A stretch of DNA of 64,000 nucleotides from Chloroflexota bacterium (GTDB lineage: Bacteria > Chloroflexota > Anaerolineae > Anaerolineales > Villigracilaceae): contig JACRBN010000003.1 in assembly GCA_016213105.1 (NCBI GenBank), positions 62,001 through 126,000 of the forward strand, written 5' to 3'. The stretch's first letter is position 1. Every line of letters starts with the position of its first letter. The notes under the pieces are model-generated. The model ran no database searches. It was not told the origin of the DNA and saw only the letters and a list, made by a program, of their open reading frames with translations. Below are positions 35,781-44,576 of the stretch, in pieces. The translations under genes and the position numbers were made by a program.

Positions 35781-36005
35781 ATGGCATACACGTTGGACAC
35801 AAAAGTTGGTGAAATCCTGGACAATACCGGCGCTGTGAAAATCCTGGAAAAACACGTTCCTGGCATTTCCAAGAATCCCATGATCGGGCTGGCCAAGGGC
35901 ATGACCTTGAAATCCCTGCTGGCCATGCCGCAGGCCAAACAAGCGGGGCTTACCGAAGATATGGTCAAACAGGTGCTGGCAGAGATCAACGCGCTGAAGA
36001 AATAG
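35781..36005 (+). CDS. Small helical protein, DUF1858-like
   Basis: A 74-residue protein with an excellent ribosome site (AAGGAG before the ATG at 35781). TLDTKVGEILDNTGAVKILEKHVPG resembles the start of DUF1858 domains (a helical unit with xVGEILxxxPxAxxIL), followed by a conserved-looking MIGLAKGMTLKSLLAMPQA region. Function unknown; the assignment to DUF1858 is tentative. Confidence 0.7.
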   Translation: MAYTLDTKVGEILDNTGAVKILEKHVPGISKNPMIGLAKGMTLKSLLAMPQAKQAGLTEDMVKQVLAEINALKK

Positions 36006-36022
36006 GCATAAACAGACCCGCA

Positions 36023-36087
36023 CCGCCCCAAATACGAGGTTTGAAAGTCTGGATCATTTACAGGCACCCACATCGTATTTGGGGCGG
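36023..36087. repeat. 15-bp perfect inverted repeat with 35-nt core
   Basis: CCGCCCCAAATACGA (36023-36037) and its exact complement TCGTATTTGGGGCGG (36073-36087) enclose 35 bases with no obvious coding content. It lies just after a small gene, without a T run, so it is not a plain terminator. It could be a miniature mobile element. Confidence 0.75.
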
Positions 36088-36160
36088 CAAAGGTTAATGG
36101 GAGGCGGGAAACGCTGTTCCCCTGGGGTGGGTATACATGGAAAGTTGAAGTGGAGGAACC

Positions 36161-36808
36161 ATGCCAACGGAAAGCTCAAAGGAAACGCGGGATGAAGGAA
36201 TTGCAATCAAGCAAAATAAAATGGGGATCATCATCCCTCTGATTACGGCTCTGATTGGTTCTGCCGTCACGCTGCTGGTCGGGGTGTTGGCCTTCCCGCC
36301 CTTCCAGGAGTGGGTACGCGACAGGCTGAGTGACCAGAAGATCGAACCGCTGGGGATCGAACAGATGAGTCCGCGGGTTTTTGCCTATTACGGAGAAGCG
36401 GATAATCTCGGCGGTTTTGCCAGACTCGAACTGATCTTTGACGCAGGCGCGGAAAGACCTTCCTACGAACTTAGCTATAACCTGCCGGGCGATCAGCACG
36501 GGTATACAGGCATGGCGTTTCAATTCAAGGAGGGTTCCAATTTATCACGATATGGCGCAGTTGAGTGCATCGTGATATTCAGCGAATTAAGCGACGTGGT
36601 GGATCTGTATTTTAAAGACATTGCCGGCAACTTCAATACGATCCGTGTTTCGAACAATGGAGTGGGTGAGATGAGGTTGCGGTATGAGTTTACAAATTTC
36701 CCAGCAATCAACTTCAACGCAGTCAAGGAATTTGGGATTGTCGTGAGCACGGATTTCTCCACCGGCAGCCACAAAGTCCAAATTAAGGATGTGCGTTTCA
36801 GCGAGTAA
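36161..36808 (+). CDS. Membrane-anchored protein with CBM-like beta-sandwich domain
   Basis: A 215-residue protein: a short cytoplasmic start, one membrane segment (about residues 22-45), then an external domain. The domain looks like a carbohydrate-binding-module-type beta-sandwich (ARLELIFDAG..., YGAVECIVIFSE..., DLYFKDIAGNFNTIRV..., FGIVVSTDFSTGSHKVQIKDVRF), similar in pattern to CBM11-like domains that follow conformational changes of glycans. GGAGG before the ATG sets the start. Function inferred only at the fold level. Confidence 0.68.
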   Translation: MPTESSKETRDEGIAIKQNKMGIIIPLITALIGSAVTLLVGVLAFPPFQEWVRDRLSDQKIEPLGIEQMSPRVFAYYGEADNLGGFARLELIFDAGAERPSYELSYNLPGDQHGYTGMAFQFKEGSNLSRYGAVECIVIFSELSDVVDLYFKDIAGNFNTIRVSNNGVGEMRLRYEFTNFPAINFNAVKEFGIVVSTDFSTGSHKVQIKDVRFSE

Positions 36809-36810
36809 GG

Positions 36811-36852
36811 CAGGGCTTTCGTCCACTGTGGACGAAAGCCCTGAAGAGTTTT
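36811..36852 (+). terminator. Terminator after the CBM-like gene
   Basis: A perfect 15-bp stem starting CAGGGCTTTCGTCCA with a 3-base loop, then a short gap and TTTT. It begins two bases past the stop codon. Confidence 0.82.
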
Positions 36853-36912
36853 GATGGTTGCAAAGCGCCACGGCCCGGGTAATCCCATCGCGGCGGGCGC
36901 GGAAATGGCTCG

Positions 36913-37755
36913 CTACTTGTGGGTGGCCATTTCCGCACGCAGGGAGCGCAACTCATCCTTGATGGCGCCTGCGTTTGGAAGGCTGCCCAGGTTGCTGAGC
37001 ATGTCCTTTGTGCTTTGCAGGATGCCAATCAGGGAGTGCAGGGGGCCAGATCCCGCGCCGAGCACGAAGCCCGTCACCAGCATGTCGAGCAGGCGCGGCA
37101 CCTCCAGGTTGAGATAGTAGAAGAAGCCGTGTTCATTGAAGACGCCCACGATCATGCCGATGACCAGTCCGATCCAGATGGACAAGGCCCGTTTCCAGGA
37201 GATGTATTTGGGGTCCTTGGGCAGACTCTCCCACAGGGAACCAATCTCCTGCACGCGTGTTTCGGCCGCCTCCACTGCGGCGATGAGGGCGGATTTCTTT
37301 TCGAGCTTGGTCTCGGGCTTTGCCAAGGCCTCCTCCAGGGCGGTCTTGGCGTTGAACATTTCATCAGTATACAACTGGGTGATCTGCTGGATGTAATCGA
37401 GACCCTTTGCTCCTGCGGCGGTCTTCTTGGCGATCTCCCTTACATTGGTTTCGAACATGTCGAAGACGGTCTCGATCAGGCGCTCAATGGCCAGCGCCAG
37501 GGCCAGGATCGGCCCGAGGGCCAGGGCGATGTCCTTGGGCAGCTCGTCCTTGACGGCGGCATTCGAGGTGAGCAACCAGCCCAGCCCTCCCGTCTCGCCC
37601 AGGGCCTTGAACAGGAGGCTGACCAAGAAAGTCAGGATCAAAACGGCCAGCACGATCTGAGGCCCGTTGTTCCATTCCTTGAGCCAGGTTAGAAACGACT
37701 TCTTCCCCCGCGTTTCCGGGGGAGGTGGTGCGTACGAAACGGCAAATGTTTTCAT
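36913..37755 (-). CDS. Four-pass membrane protein with a central coiled coil
   Basis: A 280-residue protein with two N-terminal membrane segments (about 33-52 and 75-95), a helical charged middle (residues about 100-180, MFNAKTALEEALAKPETKLEKK), then two more membrane segments (about 190-240). No family recognised. AAGGAG seven bases before the ATG supports the start. It is divergent from the 693-residue membrane protein at 38010, which shares a membrane plus coiled-coil design and a related-looking C-terminal GFVLGAGSGPLHSLIG/GVTTKALVSGLDYAIG element. Confidence 0.7.
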   Translation of the reverse strand: MKTFAVSYAPPPPETRGKKSFLTWLKEWNNGPQIVLAVLILTFLVSLLFKALGETGGLGWLLTSNAAVKDELPKDIALALGPILALALAIERLIETVFDMFETNVREIAKKTAAGAKGLDYIQQITQLYTDEMFNAKTALEEALAKPETKLEKKSALIAAVEAAETRVQEIGSLWESLPKDPKYISWKRALSIWIGLVIGMIVGVFNEHGFFYYLNLEVPRLLDMLVTGFVLGAGSGPLHSLIGILQSTKDMLSNLGSLPNAGAIKDELRSLRAEMATHK

Positions 37756-38009
37756 CGTTGCGCTCCTTGGGTTGCTTGAATTCTGACAACATTCATACCC
37801 ACATTTTGGGTTTCCGCCTTCCGATCAAAACCCGGGGTCAATTCCATTATAAGGAATTCGGTTTCGAATTCAAGCTGTATTTAAAATTGGAATTGGAACT
37901 CCATTGAAATTCGCGATTGTATCCGCCCGGTGGAATCACTATAATGAAATTGTGAAGTTTGCCTGGTGATCGTCGACTCTTGCATGCGAGCAAAAAAAGG
38001 AGGTGCCCG

Positions 38010-40091
38010 ATGAAATCCGTTTTGCAATCTGTATCTCCGCGGGGAATTCGAGCCAGCCTAATCGTCTTCCTGTTTCTGGGTTTGATCTTTTCTCCCCTTT
38101 CGTCTGCGCAGGCGGATGGGACTGCTCCGCCTTTTGCCTTTTCGCAAACGACGCCGCTGGTATTGGCTTCCGATGCCCCGAACGAAGTGTCTCTCATCAA
38201 CCAGTCCCGGGCGGATCTGTCCGTGCAGGTGTGGTTGACGGATTTTGGATTCGAGCCGCTCTCGGCGGAAACGGAAATCCACTGGCCCATGGTCAGGCTG
38301 GAGTGGGGGAAGGAATATGTCTCCAACCAGGATGTGCTCAAGCCGCTGACCGTCAAACTGGCGGGCGGTCAGTCTCAGCGCATCCTCCTGAACCTGAACG
38401 GCGCGGACCTGGAGAAGGTCAAGCCTGGAACCTACACCGCCTTTGTCATGGCGGGCGAATCAGGCCAGTCGTCGCAGGTGGCCCATCTGGAGGTCCAGGT
38501 GGTGGTGGAGAAGAAACCCGCGGCGGGGCTACCCAAGCCCTTGTTGGAGGCGGTGACCCTCCAGGCGTTGCGCCCGCTCCCGTGGCACCCGGCCGTGTGC
38601 CCAGCGCCGTGCCTCCTGCCATTGGATGCCGCCGACGCCGATTCAGCCCAGGCGGCGGTGGGCCAGGCGCTTGGATTCCTGGTCGGCCCGAATGGAGAGT
38701 ATGTGCAGGTGAAAGCCGCGCAGGTCTCAGTGGACACCCATCAGCCCATCGGCTTGAGCCTGGATTTCCAGAACCTGGGCGGAGCGGGCGCCTACACAGG
38801 CAAGCTTGACCTGACGAAGGCCGCGGACAAGAGCGGCGTGGTCGCCGTGACGGTCAATGTGAAAGATGCCATTTGGGCCCCCCTGTTGGTTCTGGTGATC
38901 GGTATTGTTGTGGCCTGGTGGGCGCAGAGATATATCACGGTGGGACGCAAGGTGGCTGATTTGAGGAAGCGTAAAACTGACCTTGAAAAAGGCAAGTTGC
39001 GCAATGAGATCACCATCGACTTGAAGAAGTTGAAAGCCGACATTGAACCATACAAAATAGATGATGCCCAAATGACGGCACGCTTCCAGAAATTGGAAGA
39101 GCAATTCCGCGCGTTGGAGAAAATTGCCGCTCCCCGCCTGGAAGATTCCAACGAAGATTACAAGGCCGCCATTGCGGAGTTGGATGTCATCGAAAGCCAG
39201 ATAAAGCTGTGGCAGAGTTTCAGCGGCAAGTATGAAAAATTGAAAACAGCCTTCGATACATTCCCAAAGGAAAATCCAGGGCCGAAGCCGGGCTGGCCGG
39301 CTTTTCAGCAGCCCGCCTTTTATGCAGACGCCGAGGATTTGATAAAGGGCCGACAGGTCGAATTGGCCGAAGCGGCTACAGTGGGGGATCGGCTGGATAA
39401 GGCGGCTCTGTTGCTGGCAAGCTGGCAAAAGATGAGCGGGACCATTTCCGCTTATCGGATGCGGGTACAGGATCTGCTGGCCGTCTCCAGCGCCTGGCAG
39501 GAAGCCTACCGCCTCGACCTGTATAATGCGGACCGCATTCTTTGCCAGGCCTGGGGCGATCTGTGGCTGGCGAAGGATGCGGATGATCTGATAACCCGCA
39601 GCGCCAGCGCCGATATCCAGCACGCTGAAGCCTTGTTGTTGGGCTTGCACGATGTACACCAGGCCTCCGTATCAAGCGGTGTCAAAGGCTGGGAGGAGGT
39701 GGTTCCCTATGGTATCTCCAGGGATACGGATACGAAAGAGTGGGACTCCACTAAGGAGGAGAAAAGGGAGACGGAGCCTGCCGCCCCCATACCACTGCTG
39801 GCAGGTCTCTTTTCCATATTCGGTCCGCGGGTGGAACGTCCTGCCGACATCGATTTGAACGCCAGTTATTCGAACCTTCTGCGCTGGCTGCGGGAAGGTG
39901 CGATTGCAATCCTGGCGCTGTTGATCGCCCTGTCGGCGGCGGCGACCAGCCTCTACATCGACAAGAACTTCGGTACCTGGCAGGATTACATCGCCGCCTT
40001 TACCTGGGGTGTGACAACCAAGGCGCTGGTTTCAGGCCTGGACTACGCGATCGGCAATTTCCGCGGCACCTTGCCGGACCTGAAAGCCTGA
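38010..40091 (+). CDS. Large membrane protein: external beta domains, coiled coil, C-terminal membrane pair
   Basis: A 693-residue protein. A signal peptide (residues 1-35) leads into external beta-rich domains (about 40-280), including NQSRADLSVQVWLTDFGF and GGQSQRILLNL, resembling alpha-macroglobulin- or chaperone-like sandwich modules. A membrane segment follows at about 290-308, then a long charged coiled coil (about 315-410) on the cytoplasmic side, and two final membrane segments (about 630-675). AAGGAGG before the ATG at 38010 sets the start. No known family. It may signal across the membrane; it lies next to the caspase-EAL unit but on the other strand. Confidence 0.72.
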   Translation: MKSVLQSVSPRGIRASLIVFLFLGLIFSPLSSAQADGTAPPFAFSQTTPLVLASDAPNEVSLINQSRADLSVQVWLTDFGFEPLSAETEIHWPMVRLEWGKEYVSNQDVLKPLTVKLAGGQSQRILLNLNGADLEKVKPGTYTAFVMAGESGQSSQVAHLEVQVVVEKKPAAGLPKPLLEAVTLQALRPLPWHPAVCPAPCLLPLDAADADSAQAAVGQALGFLVGPNGEYVQVKAAQVSVDTHQPIGLSLDFQNLGGAGAYTGKLDLTKAADKSGVVAVTVNVKDAIWAPLLVLVIGIVVAWWAQRYITVGRKVADLRKRKTDLEKGKLRNEITIDLKKLKADIEPYKIDDAQMTARFQKLEEQFRALEKIAAPRLEDSNEDYKAAIAELDVIESQIKLWQSFSGKYEKLKTAFDTFPKENPGPKPGWPAFQQPAFYADAEDLIKGRQVELAEAATVGDRLDKAALLLASWQKMSGTISAYRMRVQDLLAVSSAWQEAYRLDLYNADRILCQAWGDLWLAKDADDLITRSASADIQHAEALLLGLHDVHQASVSSGVKGWEEVVPYGISRDTDTKEWDSTKEEKRETEPAAPIPLLAGLFSIFGPRVERPADIDLNASYSNLLRWLREGAIAILALLIALSAAATSLYIDKNFGTWQDYIAAFTWGVTTKALVSGLDYAIGNFRGTLPDLKA

Positions 40092-40117
40092 CCATTTCCG
40101 CTTATCTTTGAGCACGT

Positions 40118-40152
40118 AAAAAAAACGACCCCGCCTTGGCCGCGGGGTCGTT
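40118..40152 (-). terminator. Terminator of the caspase-EAL/EACC1 unit
   Basis: An 11-bp stem AACGACCCCGC/GCGGGGTCGTT, with an A8 run on the plus strand, gives a U run on the minus strand. It ends transcription 17 bases after the EACC1-like gene. Confidence 0.85.
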
Positions 40153-40168
40153 GATCGAGAGAGGCAGG

Positions 40169-40543
40169 CTACTTTTTCTTCATGGCCCCGTCGAGCACGC
40201 GGATCCATTTCTCCACATCCTCCTTCGAGAGCGTCTCGGAGCCTTCGAACTCGATGGACTTATCCTTCCCGAGTTGCAGTTTGATCCTGACGTGGCGGTT
40301 TTCGCGCCGCAAGGCCCAGGTGTTCAGGAACTCGAAGAACTTGGTGACCACGATGGGGGCGATGGCAACCGTCAGGGTGGCGAAGGCCAGCGGATCGATG
40401 TCCTTGTGGCCGTCAGCCGCCTGTCTGTGGATGCCACCCACATTCTGAGCCAACTCCTTTTCGAGGGAGAGCGTGGAGCGTTCGAGCTCGTTTGGATCGG
40501 CCTGGTCATTTTCCAGCAAGATGGCGAGGGTGTAGTCGGTCAT
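40169..40543 (-). CDS. EACC1-type effector-associated small protein
   Basis: A 124-residue protein. An N-terminal beta segment is followed by LERSTLSLEKELAQNVGGIHRQ, a hydrophobic helix (LAFATLTVAIAPIVVTKFFEFLNTWALRR) and a C-terminal strand-helix tail (VRIKLQLGKDKSIEFEGSETLS...VEKWIRVL). This is the layout of EACC1, a constant component found beside effector genes such as caspase-like proteases in bacterial conflict systems. The ATG overlaps the stop of the caspase-EAL gene (ATGA), so the two are coupled. It may tether or regulate the effector. The assignment is by pattern, not by search. Confidence 0.75.
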   Translation of the reverse strand: MTDYTLAILLENDQADPNELERSTLSLEKELAQNVGGIHRQAADGHKDIDPLAFATLTVAIAPIVVTKFFEFLNTWALRRENRHVRIKLQLGKDKSIEFEGSETLSKEDVEKWIRVLDGAMKKK

Positions 40544-42843
40544 TGTGGTTTGTATCCCATGATCATGTCGATCAGGCGCTTGGCGGCGCTCTCGTCCAGA
40601 TCGTAGAGTTCAGGCCCCGCGCGCCCGATGATGTAGCCCTGCACGTAGCGGATGTCGTGTTCGTAGATCTGCTGCAGGGTGACGGCCATGTCGCTGCTGC
40701 CGTCGAAGCCCTCCACGATCACGTAGGTGGCCGAGGTTTCCTTGATGGCGGTCATCTGGCGGATATATTGCAGGGTGATGTCGCAGATGTCCTTTTGCAG
40801 CAGGATGTCGCGGTCGATCTTGACGTACTTCGGCTTCAGACTGGCGAAACGCGAGATGGAGGAGTAGCCGCTGCCGAAATCGTCGATGGCAAAATTGACC
40901 TGGAAGTCGCGGGTCAGGCCGACCAGCCGCTCCCTGAAATGCCGCAGCGCCAGGACGGGGTTTTCGGTATCGTCCGAGCTGATGGGCAGTTTTTCCGAAA
41001 TTTCGAGGATCAGCTTGTGGCCCGGGATGGAGTGTTGGGAGGGGGTGATGACCTCGGCCAATGCGTTGCGATAGGCGGAGCGCATCAACGAGGCGGGGTA
41101 GACGTTGACCGAGAGCGGCAGGAACTCATTCGGCCGCTTGCCCATCTTGCGCAACTGTTCGCGGTAGCGTTCGGTGGCGTTGTGCAGGAAGAACGAATCC
41201 AGCTCGATCATGAACTGGTCGCCCCACAGTTCGGCGGCCTGGAAGAGGTGGGCGGGCGCGTGTTCCGAATTGTCCTCGCGCGCCAGGGCCTCCCAACCGT
41301 TGATATCCAGGTTCTGCGAGTCCATGAACAGGATCGGCTCGAAGAAGACCTTGTCGTTCTTCAGGCTTTTTTCGAACAGTTTGAATCTTTGATCGTACAG
41401 CTTGAACGGGACGAAGCCATAGGTGCGCTTGATCTCGTCGAGGATGCTGGCTTCCAGTTCGGGGGAGACATAGGTGAACTCCCGCGTGGAATAATAGATC
41501 GAGCGCAGGATGCAGGCGTACACTTCGCCGATGTACATGTCCATCGATGTGCCGAAGATGATCAGGTAATCATCCTGGTCGATGGGCATAATCATGACCT
41601 TTTCGTATTTGGTCACCTGGTGGGCGGGTATGTTATGGAAGATGCCCTTGTTGCCCGCATTGAAGACCTTTTCCTTGACGCCCTGGGCGATCCTTTCGGC
41701 GGCCATGTTGACCAGGTCGCTTTCGGAATAATCCTTGCCGACGATCTGGCTGGTAAATCGGCTGAAAGCCTTTCCATCCTTTTCGATGTGTACCAGCGTG
41801 ACCACCTTGGCGTCGTACAGATCGCGGATGGTGTCGAGGATCAACGTGCCCGGGTCCCGCTCAGCCCCGGGTTTCAACGCGCCAAGGCGGTTGGTGATAC
41901 TCTTGATAAAGGGGAAGGCGGGATCGAAGGGACTGGGCAGCGGCGAGGCCATGATGCTGATCGGCAGGCGGCCCTCGGTTTCGGCGGCCTCGCTGTCCAC
42001 GGCAATGCTGACGGGTTTGCCGCCCTTGCTGTGATTGCGGGTGAGCACGAAGCGCGAAATCACCTTGCCTGCAAAACCCGCGGGCTGTTTCTCGGGCATC
42101 TTGCGTTTGATGTACGAGTTCAGGCTGTCGATGGTCACTTCGCCGTTCTCAGCTTCCACGGCCTGGATATCTCCCTGCAGGCCCTTCAACAGGTAGTAGG
42201 TGAAGACCCCGTTTTGCAACTGTTCCAGTTCGCGCGAATCCACGCCCGCCGGGGACGAAAAAAGCACTGCGCGCGCCATGGTGTGATCGTTCTCGGGGAA
42301 GGCCAGCAGGCGGCCGTCGATCAATTCCTTGGTGCTCGAAACCTGTTCCATCTCCAGGTCGGGGATCTGGGAGGATTTGATCTGGGAGGGGGGGATGAAA
42401 GCGCCGCTGTTGCAGCAATCCAGGATGAAGAGGATGTTGCGCGCGGGAGATCTCTGGAAGATATCCTGGTAGATGTACGACATCCTCAGCCCCGAATTGG
42501 GATTGAAGGCGATATCCGAGATTTTGGTGTCGTAGGCGCCCAGGTAGGCCGTTTTCTCCTCACCAGCCAGAAAGCCATGCCCGGAGTAATAGACGACGAC
42601 CGTATCCTCCCATTTGACGCTCTTGACCAGCAGGGTGTGCAGGACGCCCTCGATGTTGTGTTTGGTGGCCTGCGCCCCGAGCAGGAGCTTGACCTCCCCG
42701 ATGTTCGAGAAGCCGATGCGGCGGTCGGTCAGGGTCCTGTGCATGTCTTGAGCGTCTTTTTGCGCGAAACTCAAGGAGCGCAGGTTTCGGCTGTCCATAT
42801 ACTCATCGACGCCAATGAAAATCCCGTGGAATTTTCCGTTCAT
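40540..42843 (-). CDS. Caspase-like protease fused to an EAL c-di-GMP phosphodiesterase domain
   Basis: A 767-residue fusion. Residues 1-270 form a caspase-like (C14) domain: FIGVDEY opens the fold, YYSGHGF holds catalytic His89, and FILDCCNSGAF the catalytic Cys144. Residues about 330-460 may be a GAF-like sensor (TLILDTIRDLYDAKVVTLVHIEK...). Residues about 480-760 form an EAL domain whose catalytic set looks complete: GWEAL (Glu518), SVN (Asn580), LEISE (Glu614), IDDFGSGYSS (Asp654, Asp655), VKID (Lys675), VEGFD (Glu711) and QGY (Gln735). It could cut proteins in response to c-di-GMP, or degrade c-di-GMP when activated. AGGAGCAGTAC precedes the ATG. It overlaps the EACC1-like gene. Confidence 0.88.
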   Translation of the reverse strand: MNGKFHGIFIGVDEYMDSRNLRSLSFAQKDAQDMHRTLTDRRIGFSNIGEVKLLLGAQATKHNIEGVLHTLLVKSVKWEDTVVVYYSGHGFLAGEEKTAYLGAYDTKISDIAFNPNSGLRMSYIYQDIFQRSPARNILFILDCCNSGAFIPPSQIKSSQIPDLEMEQVSSTKELIDGRLLAFPENDHTMARAVLFSSPAGVDSRELEQLQNGVFTYYLLKGLQGDIQAVEAENGEVTIDSLNSYIKRKMPEKQPAGFAGKVISRFVLTRNHSKGGKPVSIAVDSEAAETEGRLPISIMASPLPSPFDPAFPFIKSITNRLGALKPGAERDPGTLILDTIRDLYDAKVVTLVHIEKDGKAFSRFTSQIVGKDYSESDLVNMAAERIAQGVKEKVFNAGNKGIFHNIPAHQVTKYEKVMIMPIDQDDYLIIFGTSMDMYIGEVYACILRSIYYSTREFTYVSPELEASILDEIKRTYGFVPFKLYDQRFKLFEKSLKNDKVFFEPILFMDSQNLDINGWEALAREDNSEHAPAHLFQAAELWGDQFMIELDSFFLHNATERYREQLRKMGKRPNEFLPLSVNVYPASLMRSAYRNALAEVITPSQHSIPGHKLILEISEKLPISSDDTENPVLALRHFRERLVGLTRDFQVNFAIDDFGSGYSSISRFASLKPKYVKIDRDILLQKDICDITLQYIRQMTAIKETSATYVIVEGFDGSSDMAVTLQQIYEHDIRYVQGYIIGRAGPELYDLDESAAKRLIDMIMGYKPQ

Positions 42844-43014
42844 GTACTGCTCCTGATGGATTTAATCGTGCGCTCCCGGGACGCTAAAGGCGGTTCTCAA
42901 AATCCTCGTATTGCGTGTTATGCCGCGCGAATCTGGACAAAGCCTTCACAGGTGAATTGAATAATTAGCATAAAGGAAAACCAATCGGCCTTCAAGTGAA
43001 GATTGGCTTAAGTT

Positions 43015-43827
43015 TCACGCCGAAAGGCCCAGCCTCGACAGAACGGCCTCCAGCACGCCGCCGCCGATGGAGAGGGCCTTGTCGGAGACCAGCCAGCAGG
43101 CGCTGGAATCGTTCCGCGCGTCCACGTCGCCGATTTTCATGCCCTGCGGCACGGCCGCCGACTGGTGGATCAGCCCGCGCAGCACCCCCGCGAACGGGCT
43201 GGGGATTGGCAGGCTGCCCTCAGGGATCTTCATTTCGGCGATGACCTGGCCTGGTTCGATGTGGTCGCCGATCTGGGCGCGCGGAATCACGTTCCCATCC
43301 GCGGGCGCGCGCAGGATGCGCTGGGGGTCGCCTTCGGGCTGTCCGCTGTCGGCCTGGGCGGAACCCTCCCAGTACACGCGGCCGAGGGTGTGGCTGCGGC
43401 GGGTCTCGATGACCGCGTCGCAATTGACGCTGGCGACGAAGCCAGGTCCCAGCCCGATGTGCAGCAGGGGACGGATCGGTAGGGGGGCGGGTTCACGTTT
43501 GAGCAGGCGGCCGTCGATCACGATGGTGGTGCGCGGATTGGTGAGGAAGGCGTTGGATAGCACGTTTGCGTTCGGGTCGACCAGCACGGGGATCTCGCCC
43601 GCTTCCATCACGACCTGGAGTTGGTCGGCCGAAACGACTCGGGCCGTCACCCCTTCGACCGCCCAGGCGCCCTCGTAGACCGCCTCGGCGAATGAGACGG
43701 TGCGCCGCACGGCCAGGGGCTGGGGCAGTTCGAGGATCAACACGGGGAAGCCGACACGGCGCAGGCGCAGGGCCACGCCCGAGGCCAGGTCGCCGCCCCC
43801 GCGGATCACGATCAATTCAGAGTGCAT
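43015..43827 (-). CDS. yqeB: Selenium-dependent molybdenum hydroxylase maturation protein YqeB
   Basis: A 270-residue protein of the EF2563/YqeB family, linked to selenium-dependent molybdenum hydroxylases. It starts MHSELIVIRGGGDLASGVALRLRRVGFPV, the family's characteristic opening with a Rossmann-type GGGDLASG. The rest matches the biotinyl-lipoyl-like C-terminal part (PADGNVIPRAQIGDHIEPGQVI). AAGGAG before the ATG at 43827 sets the start; the longer frame to 44322 runs through the DUF1361 gene and is not real. A molybdenum hydroxylase operon lies 4 kb away at 47695-51711. Confidence 0.87.
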   Translation of the reverse strand: MHSELIVIRGGGDLASGVALRLRRVGFPVLILELPQPLAVRRTVSFAEAVYEGAWAVEGVTARVVSADQLQVVMEAGEIPVLVDPNANVLSNAFLTNPRTTIVIDGRLLKREPAPLPIRPLLHIGLGPGFVASVNCDAVIETRRSHTLGRVYWEGSAQADSGQPEGDPQRILRAPADGNVIPRAQIGDHIEPGQVIAEMKIPEGSLPIPSPFAGVLRGLIHQSAAVPQGMKIGDVDARNDSSACWLVSDKALSIGGGVLEAVLSRLGLSA

Positions 43828-43886
43828 TCGATCTCCTTGAATGGAGTTGAAATTGCCGAAGCTGTGAGGAGACGTTGAGCCTACGC

Positions 43887-44576
43887 CTACCGTTCCTGCA
43901 AGAGGTGGCCGAAGGCGTATAACGTCAGGTACAGGAAGAGGATCAGCGCGGCGAAGATGACGGTGAACACCAGGGGACGTCCGCTCATCTCCTGGGTGCG
44001 CGCGAGGGTAAATTGAACCAATTCCTGCGGACGCGAGAGGATGTCCCAGGAATTCCAGCGCAGGAAGCGCCCCACGTAGACGCCCGCCGCCGTCAGCACG
44101 GTGACCAGGGCCACGAAGCCCCAGCCGCTCCAGCGCCCAAACTCGCGGCGGATGATCTCCTGCATCATGAAGAGCGAGACCAATCCCAGCAGCAGCCCGG
44201 TGAAGGCGAACCAGATCAACATGAGCACGTCGTACCAAGTGTCGATGTTTTGCCAGTCGACCACGGCCAGGTGCTGGAAGTCGGTCAGGATGTAGGGGGC
44301 GTTGGGGAAGAAGATCAGCCACACAAAGGCGGCGATGGGCACCAGCACCCGCATCCGCGCATGCTGGAGGCTGGAGGTGTAGGTAAGGTAGGCCACCACA
44401 AAGGGAATCCAGGCCAGGAACAGGTTCCAGATCAGGAAGGCGTAGTTCTCGCTGCCCGTCAGCGAAGCGCGCCAGCGGAATAGTCCGATGCAGACCAGGG
44501 ATGCCATGCTCAGGATGCCGAAGATGAACAGGCGGTACTTGTTCCGCGCAAAGCGCGCCCGCAGGTTAGCGATCAT
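43887..44576 (-). CDS. DUF1361 membrane protein, second copy
   Basis: A 229-residue protein with six to seven membrane segments. The motif FVWLIFFPNAPYILTDFQHL is the family hallmark of DUF1361. It is a close paralogue of the upstream 44566-45273 product and overlaps it by 11 bases, showing tandem duplication and coupled translation. Function unknown. Confidence 0.88.
   Translation of the reverse strand: MIANLRARFARNKYRLFIFGILSMASLVCIGLFRWRASLTGSENYAFLIWNLFLAWIPFVVAYLTYTSSLQHARMRVLVPIAAFVWLIFFPNAPYILTDFQHLAVVDWQNIDTWYDVLMLIWFAFTGLLLGLVSLFMMQEIIRREFGRWSGWGFVALVTVLTAAGVYVGRFLRWNSWDILSRPQELVQFTLARTQEMSGRPLVFTVIFAALILFLYLTLYAFGHLLQER

Noticed and set aside
40492-42960. An 822-codon open frame on the plus strand
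   Set aside because: Antisense shadow of the caspase-EAL gene; no ribosome site and no protein-like motifs.
43828-44322. N-terminal extension of YqeB
   Set aside because: It runs antisense-free but out of frame through the DUF1361 gene, and AAGGAG places the start at 43827.
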